This document shows positions 21,320 through 32,774 of a DNA stretch of 64,000 bases, one piece after another. The position numbers and the translations under genes are program-made. Each line of letters opens with the position of its first letter. The first letter of the stretch is position 1. The notes under the pieces are model-generated. The model ran no database searches and was not told the DNA's origin. It saw only the letters and a program-made list of their open reading frames with translations. Origin of the DNA: Pollenia angustigena (Eukaryota > Arthropoda > Insecta > Diptera > Polleniidae); contig OV884059.1 of the NCBI GenBank assembly GCA_930367215.1, positions 96,894,993-96,958,992 of the forward strand, written 5' to 3'.

Positions 21320-23780
21320 GGGTTAAGTTGTAAAATTTGCAATCGCTATTGATGATGGAATTATATGGAATTAAAAATAAAATACTTACCCCAGCAGGTG
21401 GTGGTTGGCATAAAGATTAATGCGTTAATAAAAAATTAATGCTCCTTAACCATGATTTAAAGCATTGGTGCTCAAAAATGTTTTGCATATGTATTGAGAG
21501 AGAATTTTAAAATACAGAGATACGCAAAACTATGCGCACCAGATTTATTTAAATTTAATAGAAAGAAATTGTGTTGGTTGTTAAACATTTATAATAATGC
21601 AGTCAAAACTAAATTTTCTAATATTTTTCGGCTTTTAAAATTACAATTTTTTAAAAATTTTAAAAAACAGTAAGAATTGGAAGTTTTCCAGTTTTACTAT
21701 AAAATAAAAATTTTGTGTGAACTGCGAGCATGTTCGTATATTAAAAGTAAGAATTATATCTAAAAAACTGCATTAAATCTTGTACATTTATGCTTTTATG
21801 ACAGTTTCGTAAAAGCATTAAGAATTTTTTTTTAAAGTTTATTACTTATCCTACACACTGTATTTGAAACAAGATCAACTCATCTTCCGTACATGTGAAA
21901 CTAAATTAATGAGCGTAAAAAACAAAGGGGTGGGGCTTCTAAACAATTGTTTGCCTGAATGAGCATCACTGATTTAAAGGTATGGTGTAATAAATCATTA
22001 ACACTTTTATTTGAAAATTTGGTAAAAGAGATTATATTTATTTACAATAAATTCACTAAAACCGTGCTATTTCCCGATACTAAAATTTAAAGGAAATTTT
22101 AAAAACTGACGTATACTAAATTTTGTCGCAATATCGCTTACTAAGTGGGCTAAGGCGGGATCGCCTATCATTTGAGTTCTATGAATATTTTATCACGAAT
22201 AAAATACTAAAGTCACTAACATCACTTCATAAGAAATACATACTTTTCTGTACCTTGCAATTTACATTTTGTGATAAAAGCAAACAAAAATTTCCAAACA
22301 AGGGCATAGAGAATACATTTTGTACACATTTTGTACAGGGTTTTAAACTAATCACCTTACCGTTGAGTGTGGTCTACCTTGCGACATATTTCAAATAATG
22401 ACCTCATTCGTTTTTGTTGGTGGGTGTAGAAATATGATGTGTAAAATAACACAAATGTTTATTAAAGGGGTAATTGAAAATATCTATATTTTTGTCAAAA
22501 GCTTTCTGGCACTAATGACCAGATGATGCACATGAATATTTTCATTTAAAATTTCGTCTAATTTTCTGATTCTACAAAATGATTTAATTACTTTCTGCGA
22601 ATCATTTGCAAGTAATTTCACTTAAACGTAATCCAAAAAAAAATGTTAAATAAAAATGTTTACTGCTAAGTCACTTGTCAACAAAGACTTATGACAAAAG
22701 AATGTTTAACATGTTCTTAGTATTTTTATTTTTTGCACAGAAAATTCTCAAAGACAAAGGCACTTAAAAATATTCAGCTTTTAAAACATCTTATGAATGC
22801 TTGCATTCATGTACGTTCGAGCACTCTTAAAAGCGAAATCATATTTTGCACATGAGTCTTTGTAAATGGAAAAACAGATAAAAAAAAAATTCAACCAACG
22901 GTTGTAAATACCTTTAGTTTTATGATTGTTAATGAGCGAAGGGCCCATAACCCTTCTTTCCGAGTGATTTTGTTTTTCAGTTTTAACGATTACTTATTTT
23001 ACATTTGAATAACCAGGAGTGCTACTCATCATTTTTTATCACATTTTCACCATCATCATTATTCTTGCCGTGTTTTCTTTTGTGTTTTTTAAAAATTCTA
23101 AGTCAAAATGCAAACAATTTTAAACGCAAATTGTTAGAATTTTAAATACAATTCAGTTTTGTTTTGTTTTTTTTTTTATGTAAAAAAAAGCGAGAGAAGT
23201 GCTTACACGCTTCTAATAAATGTAGGCACGTAGGTGATGCGTTTGAATAGAGTAGCATAAGTCTCCAGCGCGCTTTAGTATTGAAGTTGTGTTTGAATTT
23301 TATATTTAACATAAAACGAGGGTCGATCACAATCACAAAATTTTGTGATAAGGATTTGATTTGTACAAAAGTTATTTGTGCCAAATTTCCCGGATAACAT
23401 TTTTGTTAAAATGGTGGTAATAGATTTATAAGTGATATGACCCTTCTACTGTGAAACTGCATCTAGAAATTATTAGCTTAGACTTTTTGTCGGCTTTCAT
23501 CTGGGTACTTATTTAATTGTTCAATATTGGTTGAGATTATTGGCATTGCAATAATAATTTTTGTTAAGGGGACTAAAACATTTGGAGCTACGCTCAATAA
23601 AGACAAAAATTGTGGCATTACTCCTTGATCATTAGATTAATGCAAAGAGTGTGGACCCTTAAGTCTCCACCACACAAAAAAAAGTTTTGTGTATAATACC
23701 TCACTTATAAAAAAGGTAAAATTTACAATAGGATACAAATGAATCCAGGTTACGTGTTGGCGTGGTACTTTTTGGTTGTT
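21320..23780. other. No recognised feature
   Basis: About 2.4 kb of AT-rich DNA. I looked for inverted ends, RT or transposase motifs and splice-bounded frames on both strands and found none convincing. Confidence 0.45.
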
Positions 23781-23786
23781 TGCCTA

Positions 23787-23965
23787 CACAGAAAAAATTA
23801 TTGGCAGTTTTTTTTCAATTAATAGTGATTTTTGAATTTTAAAATTAATTTGATTACGTTCTTAACTGGTTGTATAAAAAAAAAATATTTTTTTTCAATT
23901 AAAATTTTACTTGATTTTAAGCTTAATTTTAATTATAAGTTTAATTGAGTCAATCAACTCGGTTG
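23787..23965 (+). repeat. T-family element fragment
   Basis: It starts TACACAGAAAAAATTATTGG and continues with CAATTAATAGTG- and AATTGAGTCAATCAA-like words found near the inner ends of the T elements at 37082-38563 and 56976-58631. The right end is unclear. Confidence 0.45.
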
Positions 23966-23969
23966 TTTG

Positions 23970-24560
23970 AATTTTACACTTTGTTGCTTTCTCCTTGTTG
24001 CTTTCCTCCCTCATCAACAGTTTGCGGAAAATGTTACAAGTGCAACCAACATCTTTATAAATTTATTGTCTTTGCCCTTACATGTACATACACACATGTT
24101 TTTGTCATCAAAAAGAACAGTAAGCGTCGCGTGCAAAAAAAAAACTATCAACAAGTAAGAAATTAACTGAAATTTGTTATAGACGAATTACAATTATGAC
24201 CACCAACAATGTCAATAATGAGCCTACATACATATGTATATTATGCGTAAAATAAAAAATCGTCTTGTGGCTGACCACAGTGTTGACGGTGGTTATGGTC
24301 GCAATCGAAATTTGGTGCTTATTTTCTTTGTTTGTCAATTCTTGAATTATTTTTGGCGTCATTTCATGTTGTGCGTTTAAAGCGAATAGGTGAAAAACAG
24401 TACAGTACACAACAAAAACAGTTTTTTTTGTTTGCAATCTTGAATACCCTGAAGAATCAGAGTTATTCTACAATTTTATACAAAGTTGTATGTATGAAAT
24501 TCCTTTGTCAAAAAAATCTTCCAAAATTTGTGCAATTTAGCATGAGCTTTTACAATTAAA
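23970..24560. other. No recognised feature
   Basis: No supported gene. It contains open frames that overlap one another without motif support. Confidence 0.4.
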
Positions 24561-24563
24561 CTG

Positions 24564-25503
24564 ATTTTTTTGGTCAATTTGATCGTCCAAATGTGCGTAC
24601 AATCGCAAAAATCGTGGAAAAATTCGAGCAAACCGGGTCTGTAGAAGATGTGAGAACACCAGTGCATGCTCGTACAGCTCGTACTGCAGGAAATATTGCT
24701 GCTGTTCACGATAGTGTGGCTGAAGAGCCGTCCACCTCAACTCGTCGTCGTGCCCAACAATTGCACCTCTCACGCTCGTCGTTGATGAACATTATACATA
24801 AAGACTTGCATTTACACGCTTACAAGGTGCAATTGGCTCAAGAACTAAAGCCTCTTGGCCATTCCAAACGTCGTGAATGGGCAGAATGGTGGCAAGAAAT
24901 GGCAACAGTGGATGATCAATTTTCGAAGAAAATCATCTTCAGTGATGAGGCACATTTTCACCTCAGTGGATTCGTCAATAAACAGAATTGCCGCATTTGG
25001 GCGAATGAGAATCCAAGAGTGATTGTCGAAAAACCAATGCACCCACAAAGAGTGACTGTTTGGTGCGATTTATGGGCTGGCAGCATCATCGGGCCGTATT
25101 TTTTCCAAAATGAGGCCGGTGAGGCAGTTACTGTGAATGGTGTTCGCTATCGTGAGATGATAACGAACTTTTTATGGCCCGAATTGAAAGATATGGATGT
25201 GGACGATATGTGGTTTCAGCAGGACGGTGCCACTTGCCACACAGCTAACGAAACAATGGCTCTTTTGCGCAACAAATTCAATGGCCGTGTTATCTCACGT
25301 AATGGCTTTGGGGTTATTTGAAAGAAAAGGTGTACGTCGATAAGCCAGCAACAATTCAAGAGCTAAAGAATGAGATAATTCGGCACATTAACGGCATAGA
25401 ACCTCCATTATGCCTCAGGGTCATCGAAAATTTGGACCATCGGATGGAGGTGTGCCGCCGTGGTCGCGGCGCCCGTTTGGCCGATATTTTGTTCCATACA
25501 TAA
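24564..25503 (+). pseudogene. Mariner-like transposase pseudogene lacking the third catalytic Asp
   Basis: The frame enters from an upstream stop as FFGQFDRPNVRTIAKIVEKF, i.e. inside the helix-turn-helix region, so the natural start is missing. Residues STSTRRRAQQLHLSRSS form the second DNA-binding helix group. The DDE domain shows the first acid in IIFSDEAHFHLSGFVNKQNC and the second in MWFQQDGATCHTA. At about 25310 the sequence jumps from SRNG to the segment GYLKEKVYVDKPATIQELK, which is in a different frame (25318-25503). About 20 residues, including the SCDLTP block with the third Asp, are deleted. The natural C-terminus and stop at 25501-25503 remain. The protein is a different family from M copies 1-3, though alike in the catalytic core. 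Confidence 0.85.
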
Positions 25504-25610
25504 TTTAGTAATACCAATATATCATAATAAAATAAAATTACAATAATTTCCTAAATAGTTTGTGTTTTATTCAAAATCAACATCGGCCCTTGAAATTTAA
25601 CCACCCTTTA
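24564..25610 (+). mobile_element. Second mariner-like (IS630/Tc1) family, 5' truncated
   Basis: A transposase remnant (24564-25503) is followed by about 105 bp ending CAAGGG-type complement: GGCCCTTGAAATTTAACC then ACCCTTTA at about 25609. This looks like the right TIR of a mariner-like element. No matching left TIR is found and the protein lacks its first residues, so the 5' end is lost. Confidence 0.7.
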
Positions 25611-25654
25611 TCAAAAAGTTTTTGTTGTGAAACTGAAAATTATTAAAAACGATA

Positions 25655-25915
25655 ATGGGGTATAAATGTACCCTGGTTATGTGTCTGCTTGGTGTTTTTT
25701 GGTTATGTATTTTTCAGTTAAAAATATCAAATCCTACTCAGCTTTTCTTTGTCTCCACGAATATATTGATTTGTCTTTTTCAAATACTCATTTGGCATTT
25801 CGGTTGCATTACACATGTCACTAGTTACCCTAGAGTCAAGCTACCAATATTACATAATAATCTGCGTGTATGTGGAAATGGCTTTGATGACCAAACTTAA
25901 CCAGACTTGGCAATG
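25655..25915. other. No recognised feature
   Basis: The start (TGTACCCTGGTTATGTGTCT) resembles 23740-23780, a possible short dispersed repeat. Nothing coding is supported. Confidence 0.35.
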
Positions 25916-25917
25916 TA

Positions 25918-26198
25918 TTACTCTGCATTCAAAGTAAAAGCACCCCTGCTTGGTTCTTCAAGTTTTTTAATATTTTCTTCTGTTCCACTGCTATCATTCG
26001 CATACAAATTAAGGAAATAATTAGAGTTGTCACTCTTACAATCTGCTTCGGTATCACAAGGATCTTTCCCACTATCACTACTGTCATTCTGTTGGCCTTC
26101 TTTCAGAAGATGCAATGCAATTTTCCATTTTTGTCTCTCAGAAAACAAAGGATATCTGTAATGTAAAGTATGACGCGTGGTAGGATATATTGGGACCC
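25918..26198 (-). CDS. Candidate terminal exon of an unknown host protein
   Basis: On the minus strand, a poly-pyrimidine-like run and TTATTTAG (AG at 26200-26199) precede an open frame that runs to a stop at 25918-25920. The peptide begins VPIYPTTRHTLHYRYPLF, continues SERQKWKIALHLLKEGQQ, then a Ser/Asp/Lys-rich acidic tail (NDSSDSGKDPCDTEADC). The first part is well-mixed and globular-looking and the tail is typical of a disordered C-terminus; this composition differs from the Phe/Lys/Asn-rich chance frames around it. I do not recognise the protein. Without the upstream exon it could equally be a transposon ORF fragment. Confidence 0.35.
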
Positions 26199-26204
26199 CT
26201 AAAT

Positions 26205-28605
26205 AAATAATAACCTAATTTGCTTACTAATATTTAAAATTAAAAAAAATCGACAACCAAAAAGAAAAAAAGAGAGAAAGAAATTATTTTCAATGTTATT
26301 AAAAAAAGTCTAATCTTGCAGAGACTTTAGTCCGCCACTTCTTACTCGAAGGGTTAGAACTGAAGGATTTACATGATTAACCCTCTAATGTCTATACCCG
26401 TCATTAAACGAGGTTCATAGAAGCCGTTGTGAAATTTTTATTTTTTTAAATATTTAATTAATTGACAACAATTTTAACATGAACTTGAATTTATTGTTCA
26501 TTTTACTGATGTGTAAAAAAAGTGAAATTTGTGCATCTAAGCAAAAATATCTACAAAGTGACTCAAACTCTCTCTTAAAATATTTATAAAACCGTAATTA
26601 GTATTGTGGTTATTTTGTTGAACTATTTATGGTTTTTAATCCAAATTTTAATATTTTTAATTAGGTTTAAGTTCATCAAATTTAATTTTCATTAAATTAT
26701 TTTTATGAAAGATTTGTCTAAGCGACAGATTCCTGTGGTATTGTAAATATACCAAATTGGTCCAGTATTAGCTAAAGAAAGGAAATTTAAGCTAAATACT
26801 TCTAAGTTATGTTGGTATTTTAAAATACACCAAATATGATTACTTTTTTAATCTTTCCCATAACAAACTACAAATTTTCTCTTGGAATACAGATTTCTGT
26901 GGCATATTGGCCAAACAGAATAAGCTTGACCAACATAATTTGGGCTTGATCTAGTATTTCACTTAGCCTTCATATTCAGCAGGGCTGTGAAGTCGTCAAA
27001 AAATAGTTCTTACTCCAACTCCAACTGCTGAAATTTTTAGCAAATATTTTAAACTAATACGTTGTGGTTGAATTTTGGTATATAACTGTTCTTAGTTTGC
27101 AGACATACGTAAAAAAGTTTAGACTTGTACCAAATCCGAATCAAACTTAAAAAAAAGCTTTACAAGAACACGTGGACATATTTTCATGGTATTCTCGTCC
27201 TAGAAAAGGATATTCCTCGTACATCTATATACCTGTTCCTGTATGCAAATTCTTTGTTTGTTGAAGTCGAGGTTGACGTTGTTGTTGCTGTTGCCTTTAA
27301 TTTGTTTGTATGTGGCATGACTGTCCTGCCACACTATAACATAAACAAGTGTTAATATAAAATGTTTGTTTTTTTTTTTTTGTTTATTTATTTTTAGTCT
27401 GTCGTAAAGAAATGAAAAGAATGAAAAGCAAAAAATAAAAACAAAATTAAAAACTAGAAGACACTAAACGTTTAACTTAGGACATAGACTCCCGTCCCCC
27501 TTACAATTGATATAATAAAGAAACCAAAAATTTAACAACATGGGTGGTATAGAAAAAATAGAGCCAGCAATTTTAAATTATTTAAATATTATTACAATTC
27601 AGTTTACCTTATTTGTGTAACTTAAAGATAAAGATGGGAACATTTGTTGTATGGAGGCACTGCAGGAAGTTTCAAAATTATTAACATAGATTAGAGTTCC
27701 CTTTCAAATGAAATAATGTAATTTTGCTTGTTATTTGAAATTCCAGCTGCGAGAACTCTGACTCTATTTTGCCAATTAACAAAGAGATAAATGCTGCTCT
27801 TACCTTTTCAGGCCAGAAACTAATGAAGCCAAATGTTTAAGTTTAAAACGTACAACCTCTACAGATCTCTCTGATGTTTGACATGAATCTTTGATTTGTA
27901 GGGCGTGAAATAATATGCAAATATACGTACGTATATTTACATAAATATTTTTTCTCAAACTATTAAATAAAAGGTTATGTCTGTATTTTATCGATTCATA
28001 TTTTTTGCTGAGAAATAACAACGTTTAGTTTGGCTTGTTTTGTTTTATATTTTATCGTAAAAGCGTTTCTTGACTTACATACAGCTACTTAGACTACGGT
28101 CACACTTTGACAAAAATAACGTGACCAACAGGCAAACGTTAATATGATTTCCTTCTATTCCTATATTTATTTTGATTATTTTACCAAATATTACATAAAC
28201 AAATTCAAAAAAGTTTCGACTACGCCTAGCAGTATAATTAGTTTTATTTTGCGATATTAACAAAAGTTGAGGTTACGCTGTCTTGGTTAAATATTTAATA
28301 TTTAACATGTGGACACAAGCTTTACACTATAAATGGGACACGTAGAATGCTGTTATGCTTGTTACTCAACATAGTAACCCTAGTTTAATTTTAGAATTTA
28401 AATTAAATATTTTTATATCAATTATATGAATAAAATTATACCAATAGTTTGGTTAGCTGTACATACATAGTATATATTGTTCCTAAGGTAACATAACACT
28501 TTATTATTCAGTACTTTTTGCAAAAAAAAAATAAGAAAGCAAAAAGCAAACACAGTTTTTGCTTAATGGACCCTCGGACCTAAATAAGTTGCAAAAATTA
28601 ACGTT
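26205..28605. other. No recognised feature
   Basis: About 2.4 kb of AT-rich DNA. One lone TTAACCCTCTAATGTC end (26380) resembles the tiny TTAA element at 3362, without a partner. No gene is supported. Confidence 0.4.
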
Positions 28606-28612
28606 CTAACTA

Positions 28613-29493
28613 ATGGGTGATTTTTTAAGAGCTATAGGAAAGTTTGAAAAAAACACATAAAATTCAGAAAAATTCATGTAATCATTATTTGAATCGGTAA
28701 TACGGTACATATAATTTAATTTTTTAAGATTATTTCATGCAAATGTTGACCGTGACTACGCCTCAAATGGTCCATCCGCTTAGTCCAATTTTTGCACACT
28801 CTTTCCAACATTTCGGCCGGTATCTCATGAATTAATGCTTCAATGTTGTCTTCCAATGCGTCAATTGAAGCGGGCATGTGTGTATAGACATAAGCTTTAA
28901 CATAGCCCTACAAAAAAAAAAAAAAAAAAAAAATAGTCTAAAGGCGTTAAATCACACGATCTAGGCGGCCAATTGACCGGTCCTGAACGTGAAATAAAAT
29001 GTTCACCGAACTCGCCTCCCAATAAGTCCATTGTTGAAACCACATGTCATGCAAGTCAAGCTCTTGCATTTTGGGGGAAAAAAAGTTGGATATCATCTCA
29101 CGGTAGCGCTCACCATTCACAGTTACGTTACGATTCGCATCATCTTTGAAGAAGTACGGTCCAATGATGCCACCAGCCCATAAACCGCACCAAACTGTGA
29201 CTTTTTCTGGATGCATTGGTAGCTCTTGCAGTGCTTCTGGCTGATCTTCACTCCAAATCGACAATTCTGCTTATTAACGTACCCATTGAGCAAAAAATGA
29301 GCTTCGTCGCTTAACAGAGCACGCATTTTGATAATTAAATTCAATAATTTGCAAGCGTTGTTCGTTTGTAAGACGATTCATGGTTAAATTATAAACCAAA
29401 CTGAATATGTTTGACATTGAAACAAAACACGAAACGTGTGTCAGCTGTTTAAACCAGTGTTGCCAAAAAGATAATAGCTAAAAAATCACCCAA
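28613..29493 (-). mobile_element. Mariner-like element, copy 2 of family M
   Basis: The ends read inward as (A/T)TGGGTGATTTTTTA and are flanked by TA (28611-28612, 29494-29495). It is 881 bp and collinear with copy 3 apart from two extra deletions and an expanded A-run at about 28912-28933 where copy 3 has six A residues. Confidence 0.85.
28716..29381 (-). pseudogene. Mariner-like transposase pseudogene, copy 2
   Basis: The start ATG is at 29381 and the canonical stop is at 28718-28716. It carries at least four lesions. First, an internal deletion joins the sixth-helix region directly to SDEAHF out of frame; compared with copy 3 it lacks 29 more bases. Second, one A is lost near 29258, shifting frame. 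Third, a 34-bp deletion turns MWFQQDGATCHT into MWFQQ followed by an out-of-frame WTYWEAS, removing the second catalytic Asp. Fourth, the A-tract at 28912-28933 disrupts the segment after the third Asp. It is a dead relative of copies 1 and 3. Confidence 0.85.
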
Positions 29494-29499
29494 TACATA

Positions 29500-30120
29500 C
29501 TTCTTTTGGCCAATCTTTTATTATTTTTTATATGACTTTTGACCGTCTGAATAACTTTTAAAGTTTTATATTTTTTAATAACCTTGCATAAAAAAAAACT
29601 AAGAAATTATAAATAATCGATCAAGACATTTGAGTTGACCATTTGATAGTCAACACCACAGTTTATACAGACAAATTTTCAAAAGTACATCCAATTTGGG
29701 AGCCATGAGCAAAAATACAAAAAGATAATATTATGAGCTTAAGATTCTTTGTGCTGAATATTAGCCACATCCACACACATTAAATTTTTCCGGGAAGGAG
29801 CTTCTGTGAGGGCTATGTAGAATTGTACACCGATTTTCATCAGGTTTCAAACAAGTGAAAAATAAAACATTTGCATTAAATGATGACGAAGATTGCGATC
29901 TGTAGTTTGCGCACAAAGTTTCCATGATAGGCGAACAAAAATCGTGAGATCGATTCAGAAAGTGATTCTTATTTAATCGGTATGCAAAAAGGCGGGTATA
30001 GAACAGCGATAGCCAAATTAAGGGCGCCGCGCCTTTTGTGATCACGTTTATTATGTGCACACTCGCTGTAGAGAATTTAACAATATTAACAACAACATAT
30101 GTAGAATGCATTTAACGCAT
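29500..30120. other. Spacer between two mariner-like copies
   Basis: About 630 bp. A minus-strand open frame (29761-30111) has no motif I recognise. The spacer is not repeated elsewhere in the window that I can see. Confidence 0.4.
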
Positions 30121-30123
30121 GAA

Positions 30124-31041
30124 ATGGGTGATTTTTTAAGAGCTATAGGAAAGTAAAAAAAAAACACAAAAAATTCAGAAAAATGCATGAAATCTTTATT
30201 TGAATCGATAGTACGGTCCATATGATTTGATGTTTGAAGACAATTTCATGCAAATGTTGACCGTGACTGCGCCTCAAATGGTCCATCCGCTTAGTCCAAT
30301 TTTTGCACACTCTTTCCAAAATTTCGGCCGGTATCTCATGAATTAATGCTTCAATGTTGTCTTCCAGTGCGTTAATTGAAGCGGGCATGTGTGTATAGAC
30401 ATGAGCTTTAACATAGCCCCACAAAAAATAGTTAAAAGGCGTTAAATCGCACGACCTAGGCGGCCGATTTACCGGTCCCGAACGTGAAATAAAATGTTCA
30501 CCGAACTCGCCTCTGAATAAGTCCATTGTTAAGCGTGCTGTGTGGCATGTGGCACTGTCTTGTTGAAACCACATGTCATGCAAGTCAAGCTCTTGCATTT
30601 TGGGTAAAAAAAAGTTGGATATCATCTCACGGTAGCGATCACCATTCACAGTTACGTTACGATTCACATCATCTTTGAAGAAGTACGGTCCAATGATGTC
30701 ACCAGCCCATAAACCGCACCAAACTGTGTCTTTTTTGGGATGCATTGATAGCTCTTGCAATGCTTCTGGCTGATCTTCACTCCAAAATCGACAATTCTGC
30801 TTATTAACGTACCCATTGAGCCAAAAATGAGCTTCGTCGCTGAACACAAGAAGCGCGCGATAAACTTTCTTAGCAGAGCACGCATTTTGATAATAAAATT
30901 CAATAATTTGCAAGCGTTGTTCGTTTGTAAGACGATTCATGGTTAAATTATAGACTAAACTGAAGATGTTTGACAGTGAAACAAAACACGAAACGTGCTT
31001 CAGCTGTTTTAACCAGTGTTGCCAAAAAGATAATAGCTTAG
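30124..31041 (-). mobile_element. Mariner-like element, copy 3 of family M (one TIR clipped)
   Basis: The 3' end reads ATGGGTGATTTTTTAAGAGC at 30124, but the 5' end stops at GATAATAGCTTA (31041), missing about 14 bp of terminal TIR including the terminal GGGTGA. It carries the most intact transposase frame of the family. Confidence 0.85.
30143..30940 (-). pseudogene. Mariner-like transposase, copy 3 (open but internally deleted)
   Basis: From ATG 30940 the frame is open for about 265 codons. It starts MNRLTNEQRLQIIEFYYQN, then joins directly to VFSDEAHFWLNGYVNKQN at the same junction as copy 1, so most of the DNA-binding region is missing. All three catalytic acids remain: FSDEAH, WFQQDSATCHTA and SCDLTPFNYFLWG, with 36 residues between the second and third. 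The family stop after EIVFKH has changed from TAA to CAA, so the frame reads on for about 29 residues to 30143. With no complete helix-turn-helix and a clipped TIR, it is unlikely to be functional, though a catalytic-domain protein could in principle be made. Confidence 0.8.
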
Positions 31042-31079
31042 AAAGGCATAAGCACCGCGCCCCAGAGAAATACAATACA

Positions 31080-32025
31080 ACGCATACAATTACAAAATGT
31101 AATAGATTAAAAAGCCTGTTCAGGTGTTAATTTATTTTTGTCTTTTAAGCTTTTGGTGTAATTTGGTCTGCTGACTAGTCACTCTTTCTGTGTTCTGTTA
31201 CTATTCAACAGAGCTACAAGTGCAGCAAAATTCAGTTGTCCTAAGGTCTAAGCAAAATATTTAATACATGACACGGAAAGTCGTGTAATGGATATATTAA
31301 TCCTAAACACGGCTTGCAAGACGTTATAAACTTTTAGTTGATGTATGATTAACTCATGACTTTACATAATAAGAGAGGAAATAATCTAAAGGCGGTGCAA
31401 GATTAAAAAAAATTAATAATTTATAAAATATTTACTCATAAAAAAAAATATGTTAAATTGTTGATAGGCTTAAATCTCTTGCGAACGGTTCTAATTGGTG
31501 AAATTTTTCTTACATCTCTTTAGCCTTGTCAATGTTCAAAGTATTGTGATAAGCAGCAAACCGTAAATATGCGATTGTTTATTTTTTCCTTTTGCATCGA
31601 ATGAAGCTGCCTTTGTTTTTATCCATTTTAAAGCTTTTTATTTATTTTTGTCACCGGTTTTTTAGTTAATGTTAGCTTATAAAAATAAAATATTTGCAGC
31701 ATTTTTTTAAATTTCATAGAGCATCTTCCACCTATTTGAAACATATTTTAATACTTGTTGAAACAAAAAAAAAAAATTTTTAATTTGCGTTTGTAATGAT
31801 GTGTGTAACAGAAATACCTAACGATGTCTATCCGTCCGGCTGATTGTCTGTTAATGTAAACCTTGTGCGCAAAGCACACGGTTCAGAAATAATTTTATGA
31901 AATTTAGGGCGTACGTTTTAATTCTCAGATAGACAAAGCCTAGTGGAAAAGATGACAAACTTTTTTCCAATAACCATCTACTTTTGTTAGTATTTAGACC
32001 GAATTCGCTAAAAATAATTTAATTT
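31080..32025. other. No recognised feature
   Basis: AT-rich; no coding or inverted-end signal found. Confidence 0.4.
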
Positions 32026-32029
32026 TTTT

Positions 32030-32770
32030 TTTGTTTTTTTTTTTCTTTTTACCCACTTACAACTACAATTCGAGTCGGAAAAAAGCCAACCAATTGTAGG
32101 GAAATGTAAGAGAAGACAAACTAACTGTTTATTGTTGGTGTTTTGTTTTAGTTTTGATATTGTTATAAGCAAGGCGAATTTATAAAGGTGACCGCATCAT
32201 GAGATAGAGTTATCTAGCTATCCCTTTTTATTGAAAAATACTATGTATTTTGTTTTTGTAAAAAGTTAGAGTGAATGTCAAAAATATTTGTTGAAAGTAT
32301 AAAAAAGGAAATTTTTTTGTTAATAAAATATACACAATTGCTTTAGAAAGTCCTCAATTGCAAATTAATTTTGCCTCCACTTATTCATTATTCATTACGC
32401 ATTTTCATTTTCTTGTGTTTATATTTTATATTCACTTTTTTTTTATTTTATAAAATTTAAATAAGTTTTTGTTTCAACTATTTAAAATTTTATTGAATTT
32501 TAAACTTTAATTAATTTTTTCACAAAATGTAAACAAAGCTTGACATTCAGTATACACACAAAAAAATAAACAATAAACAGATGACTCGAAAATGGCACCT
32601 TTATGAATTCGCCTTGGTTATAAGTAAGACTTTGAGTGTGTATAATTCTTATTCGCTTTAAGGTTTTATTTGTACAATATCTTTGGCTTTTCTCAAATGT
32701 TTGGAAAAGGTTTACTGATGATCTGGCCTAAGCAACCAGTGAAATGCGCATAGAAGCTAGCTTGCCCTCA
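32030..32770 (-). repeat. Repeat family R, copy 3 (split by a hAT MITE)
   Basis: The left part (32040-32169) has the CCACTTACAACTACAATT and TTTGATATTGTTATAAG landmarks, and the right part (32617-32770) has GATCTGGCCTAAGCAACC, both in reverse orientation relative to copy 1. A MITE of 447 bp sits between them. Confidence 0.65.
32170..32616. mobile_element. hAT-type MITE with perfect 8-bp target duplication
   Basis: The ends CAAGGCGAATTTATAAAGGT and, inverted, CAAGGCGAATTCATAAAGGT differ at one base. GTTATAAG flanks both sides exactly (32162-32169 and 32617-32624). The insertion is inside repeat R, so it is younger than that R copy. The interior is non-coding. Confidence 0.9.
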
Positions 32771-32774
32771 ATTG

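Noticed and set aside
22123..22398. 91-codon open frame
   Set aside because: Phe/Lys-rich product of AT-rich sequence without motif.
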